From contig JAXJTE010000106.1 of NCBI GenBank assembly GCA_036309765.1, positions 31,103 to 95,102 of the forward strand: DNA of 64,000 nt. Reading direction: 5' to 3'. Shown here in pieces: positions 62,535 through 64,000 of this stretch (position 1 is its first letter; each line of letters starts with the position of its first letter). This stretch comes from Caryophanon sp036309765 (GTDB lineage Bacteria; Bacillota; Bacilli; Bacillales_A; Planococcaceae). The translations under genes and the position numbers were made by a program. Below the pieces are notes generated by a model, which saw nothing but the letters and a program-made list of their open reading frames with translations, made no database searches and was not told the DNA's origin.

Positions 62535-62546
62535 ATCGTATACGAT
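62535..62546. promoter_or_regulatory. perfect palindrome, candidate MarR/OhrR operator
   Basis: ATCGTATACGAT, about 19 bases before the MarR gene start codon, in the position of its promoter. It is not the textbook OhrR box but is symmetric and well placed. Confidence 0.45.
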
Positions 62547-62606
62547 TCATTTTAACGAACTCAACTACAAATGTACAATCATTACACTTGAAATTTCAGA
62601 AAAACA

Positions 62607-62640
62607 AAAAAGCATTTAGCGAATGCTAAATGCTTTTTTA
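62607..62640 (-). terminator. terminator of the tRNA operon
   Basis: Perfect stem AGCATTTAGC / GCTAAATGCT with GAAT loop, flanked by A and T runs, 5 bases beyond the last tRNA gene. Confidence 0.9.
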
Positions 62641-62644
62641 CGTA

Positions 62645-62716
62645 TGACCCGTACGGGATTCGAACCCGTGTTACCGCCGTGAAAGGGCGGTGTCTTAACC
62701 ACTTGACCAACGGGCC
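62645..62716 (-). tRNA. tRNA-Glu(TTC)
   Basis: Cloverleaf with anticodon loop CTTTCAC, anticodon TTC. CCA not encoded. Last tRNA of the operon. Confidence 0.97.
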
Positions 62717-62722
62717 TAAATA

Positions 62723-62798
62723 TGGCTCCGAAAGCAGGACTCGAACCTGCGACCTGCCGGTTAACAGCCGGATGCTCTACCAACTGAGCTATTTCGGA
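62723..62798 (-). tRNA. tRNA-Asn(GTT)
   Basis: Cloverleaf with anticodon GTT in loop CTGTTAA. CCA encoded. A tRNA-Ser present at this junction in Bacillus subtilis trnB is missing between this gene and tRNA-Glu. Confidence 0.97.
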
Positions 62799-62809
62799 AT
62801 AATCTTGTA

Positions 62810-62886
<77 letters not shown>

Positions 62887-62892
62887 TTAAAA

Positions 62893-62966
62893 TGGAGCGG
62901 GTGATGAGAATCGAACTCACGACATCAGTTTGGAAGACTGAGGTTTTACCATTAAACTACACCCGC
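62893..62966 (-). tRNA. tRNA-Gly(TCC)
   Basis: Cloverleaf with anticodon TCC. CCA encoded. The tRNA-His gene next to it in Bacillus subtilis trnB is absent. Confidence 0.97.
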
Positions 62967-62970
62967 ATAA

Positions 62971-63046
62971 TGGTGGGTTTGGACGGAATCGAACCGCCGA
63001 CACTTAGAGCTTCAATCTAATGCTCTACCAACTGAGCTACAAACCC
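62971..63046 (-). tRNA. tRNA-Phe(GAA)
   Basis: Cloverleaf with anticodon GAA in loop TTGAAGC. Acceptor GGGTTTG / CAAACCC. CCA encoded. Confidence 0.96.
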
Positions 63047-63059
63047 ACATTATAAAAAA

Positions 63060-63135
63060 TGGCGGTCCCGACCGGGATCGAACCGGCGATCTCCTGCGTG
63101 ACAGGCAGGCATGTTAACCGCTACACCACGGGACC
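63060..63135 (-). tRNA. tRNA-Asp(GTC)
   Basis: Cloverleaf with anticodon GTC in loop CTGTCAC. CCA encoded. Confidence 0.97.
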
Positions 63136-63138
63136 ATT

Positions 63139-63213
<75 letters not shown>

Positions 63214-63242
63214 ATAATACTATGTTATTCAATTGATAAAAA

Positions 63243-63335
63243 TGGAGGAGGTAGAGGGATTCGAACCCCCGCGCGGTGTTACCCGCCTGTCGGTTTTCAA
63301 GACCGATCCCTTCAGCCGGACTTGGGTATACCTCC
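63243..63335 (-). tRNA. tRNA-Ser(TGA)
   Basis: Cloverleaf with a long variable arm typical of serine tRNAs and anticodon TGA in loop CTTGAAA. CCA encoded. Confidence 0.96.
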
Positions 63336-63360
63336 ATAATATATATGCTTGTTGTTTGAA

Positions 63361-63437
63361 TGGTGGACCTTACAGGACTCGAACCTGTGACCGGACGGTT
63401 ATTAGCCGTCTGCTCTAACCAACTGAGCTAAAGGTCC
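63361..63437 (-). tRNA. tRNA with Ile2 body but anticodon AAT
   Basis: The gene reads like bacterial tRNA-Ile2 (GGACCTTTAGCTCAGTTGG, anticodon stem GACGG/CCGTC, acceptor pairing GGACCTT/AAGGTCC) and sits where tRNA-Ile2 is found in Bacillus subtilis trnB, after elongator Met and before Ser(TGA). But the anticodon loop is CTAATAA, giving AAT, not CTCATAA (CAT, modified to lysidine). It would read AUU, or AUU/AUC/AUA if A34 became inosine. CCA encoded. See findings. Confidence 0.92.
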
Positions 63438-63443
63438 TTAAGA

Positions 63444-63517
63444 TGGCTACCGAGGGAGTCGAACCCACGACCTTTCGGGTATGAACCGAATGCTCTAGCC
63501 AGCTGAGCTAGGTAGCC
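63444..63517 (-). tRNA. elongator tRNA-Met(CAT)
   Basis: Cloverleaf with anticodon CAT in loop TTCATAC and a standard paired acceptor stem. CCA not encoded. Confidence 0.95.
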
Positions 63518-63538
63518 GTAATATTATAATGAAACGAT

Positions 63539-63614
63539 TGGTGGAGCCTAGCGGGATCGAACCGCTGACCTCCTGCGTGCAAGGCAGGCGCTCTCCCAGC
63601 TGAGCTAAGGCCCC
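63539..63614 (-). tRNA. tRNA-Ala(TGC)
   Basis: Cloverleaf with anticodon TGC in loop CTTGCAC, and the identity pair G3-T70 in the acceptor stem. CCA encoded. Confidence 0.97.
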
Positions 63615-63623
63615 AATAAAGAA

Positions 63624-63700
63624 TGGTCGGAATGACAGGATTCGAACCTACGACCCCTTGGTCCCAAACCAAGTGCTCTACCAAGCTGAGCTACATTCCG
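63624..63700 (-). tRNA. tRNA-Pro(TGG)
   Basis: Cloverleaf with anticodon TGG in loop TTTGGGA. CCA encoded. Confidence 0.97.
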
Positions 63701-63725
63701 TAATAAGAATTCTGTTGAAAAATTA

Positions 63726-63802
<77 letters not shown>

Positions 63803-63818
63803 ATAATAAAATTAAAAA

Positions 63819-63907
63819 TGGTGCCGAGGGCCGGAATCGAACCGGCACGGTGATCACTCACCGCAGGATTTTAAGTCCTGTGCGTCTGCCAGTTCCGCCA
63901 CCCCGGC
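63819..63907 (-). tRNA. tRNA-Leu(TAA)
   Basis: Cloverleaf with long variable arm and anticodon TAA in loop CTTAAAA. CCA encoded. Confidence 0.96.
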
Positions 63908-63913
63908 ATTTTT

Positions 63914-63988
63914 TGGAGCGGAAGACGAGGTTCGAACTCGCGACCCCCACCTTGGCAAGGTGGTGTTCTACCACTGAACTACTTCCGC
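63914..63988 (-). tRNA. tRNA-Gly(GCC)
   Basis: Cloverleaf with anticodon GCC in loop TTGCCAA. CCA encoded. First complete tRNA of the cluster in the window; the operon probably continues beyond the right edge. Confidence 0.97.
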
Positions 63989-64000
63989 AAAATGCATAAG

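Overview
The window looks like a chromosomal segment of a low-to-mid GC Gram-positive rod of the Bacillales, most likely a Planococcaceae/Caryophanaceae member (Kurthia/Caryophanon/Lysinibacillus-like). This is inferred from Bacillus-type gene order (argS-ywiB, speB-pbpG-ywhD-ywhB, ywfO-lipL-hemQ, ung-ywdI-ywdK-pdxK, yojF-bshB2), a T-box-controlled trp operon without trpG, a preQ1-I riboswitch, a class A sortase, an SLH protein and a trnB-like tRNA cluster. No plasmid, phage or CRISPR signature was seen.

Layout. 1-6650: end of argS, ywiB, a GNAT protein with an enolase-superfamily epimerase, agmatinase, a class A penicillin-binding protein, ywhD and ywhB. 6672-8113: a sortase gene, then a small AT-rich membrane-protein gene lying between two IS3-family transposase remnants. 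8142-17227: housekeeping genes (HD hydrolase, octanoyl transfer, coproheme decarboxylase, M20 hydrolase, the ung operon including an unlisted 57-residue four-cysteine protein, pyridoxine kinase, bacillithiol deacetylase). 17463-26180: a Gate-domain membrane protein, then a Ter stress cluster transcribed leftwards: three TerD paralogs, a CitE-like aldolase, two phosphoribosyltransferase-related proteins, a HAD phosphatase and a TerA/TerD-like protein. 26480-33105: ilvA, a TrpXYZ-like ABC transporter, a preQ1-controlled queT and an acyl-CoA ligase. 33456-39410: T-box leader and trpE-D-C-F-B-A; every junction overlaps by ATGA, but the TrpE lacks most catalytic motifs. 39456-50000: SLH protein, a gene-free kilobase with a CIRCE-like palindrome, DEDDh exonuclease, the mtnU/mtnE pair, a BASS transporter, an M50-like protease, a chemoreceptor split into two frames, a ybaK gene running antisense into it, and an SprA-related protein. 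50509-62516: topB, a large AT-rich repeat-bearing membrane protein of unknown role, a GNAT enzyme, an SwrC-type RND pump with divergent TetR regulator, a YitT protein, and glutathione peroxidase with an OhrR-like MarR regulator. 62645-63988: fifteen tRNA genes on the minus strand.

Most notable: a tRNA gene with the tRNA-Ile2 body but anticodon AAT instead of CAT; a shortened, motif-poor TrpE kept in a tightly coupled trp operon; the Ter metabolite cluster; and the 807-residue protein carrying three ~75-residue repeats. Two families of dispersed non-coding repeats (one with terminal inverted repeats) occur in the gaps.
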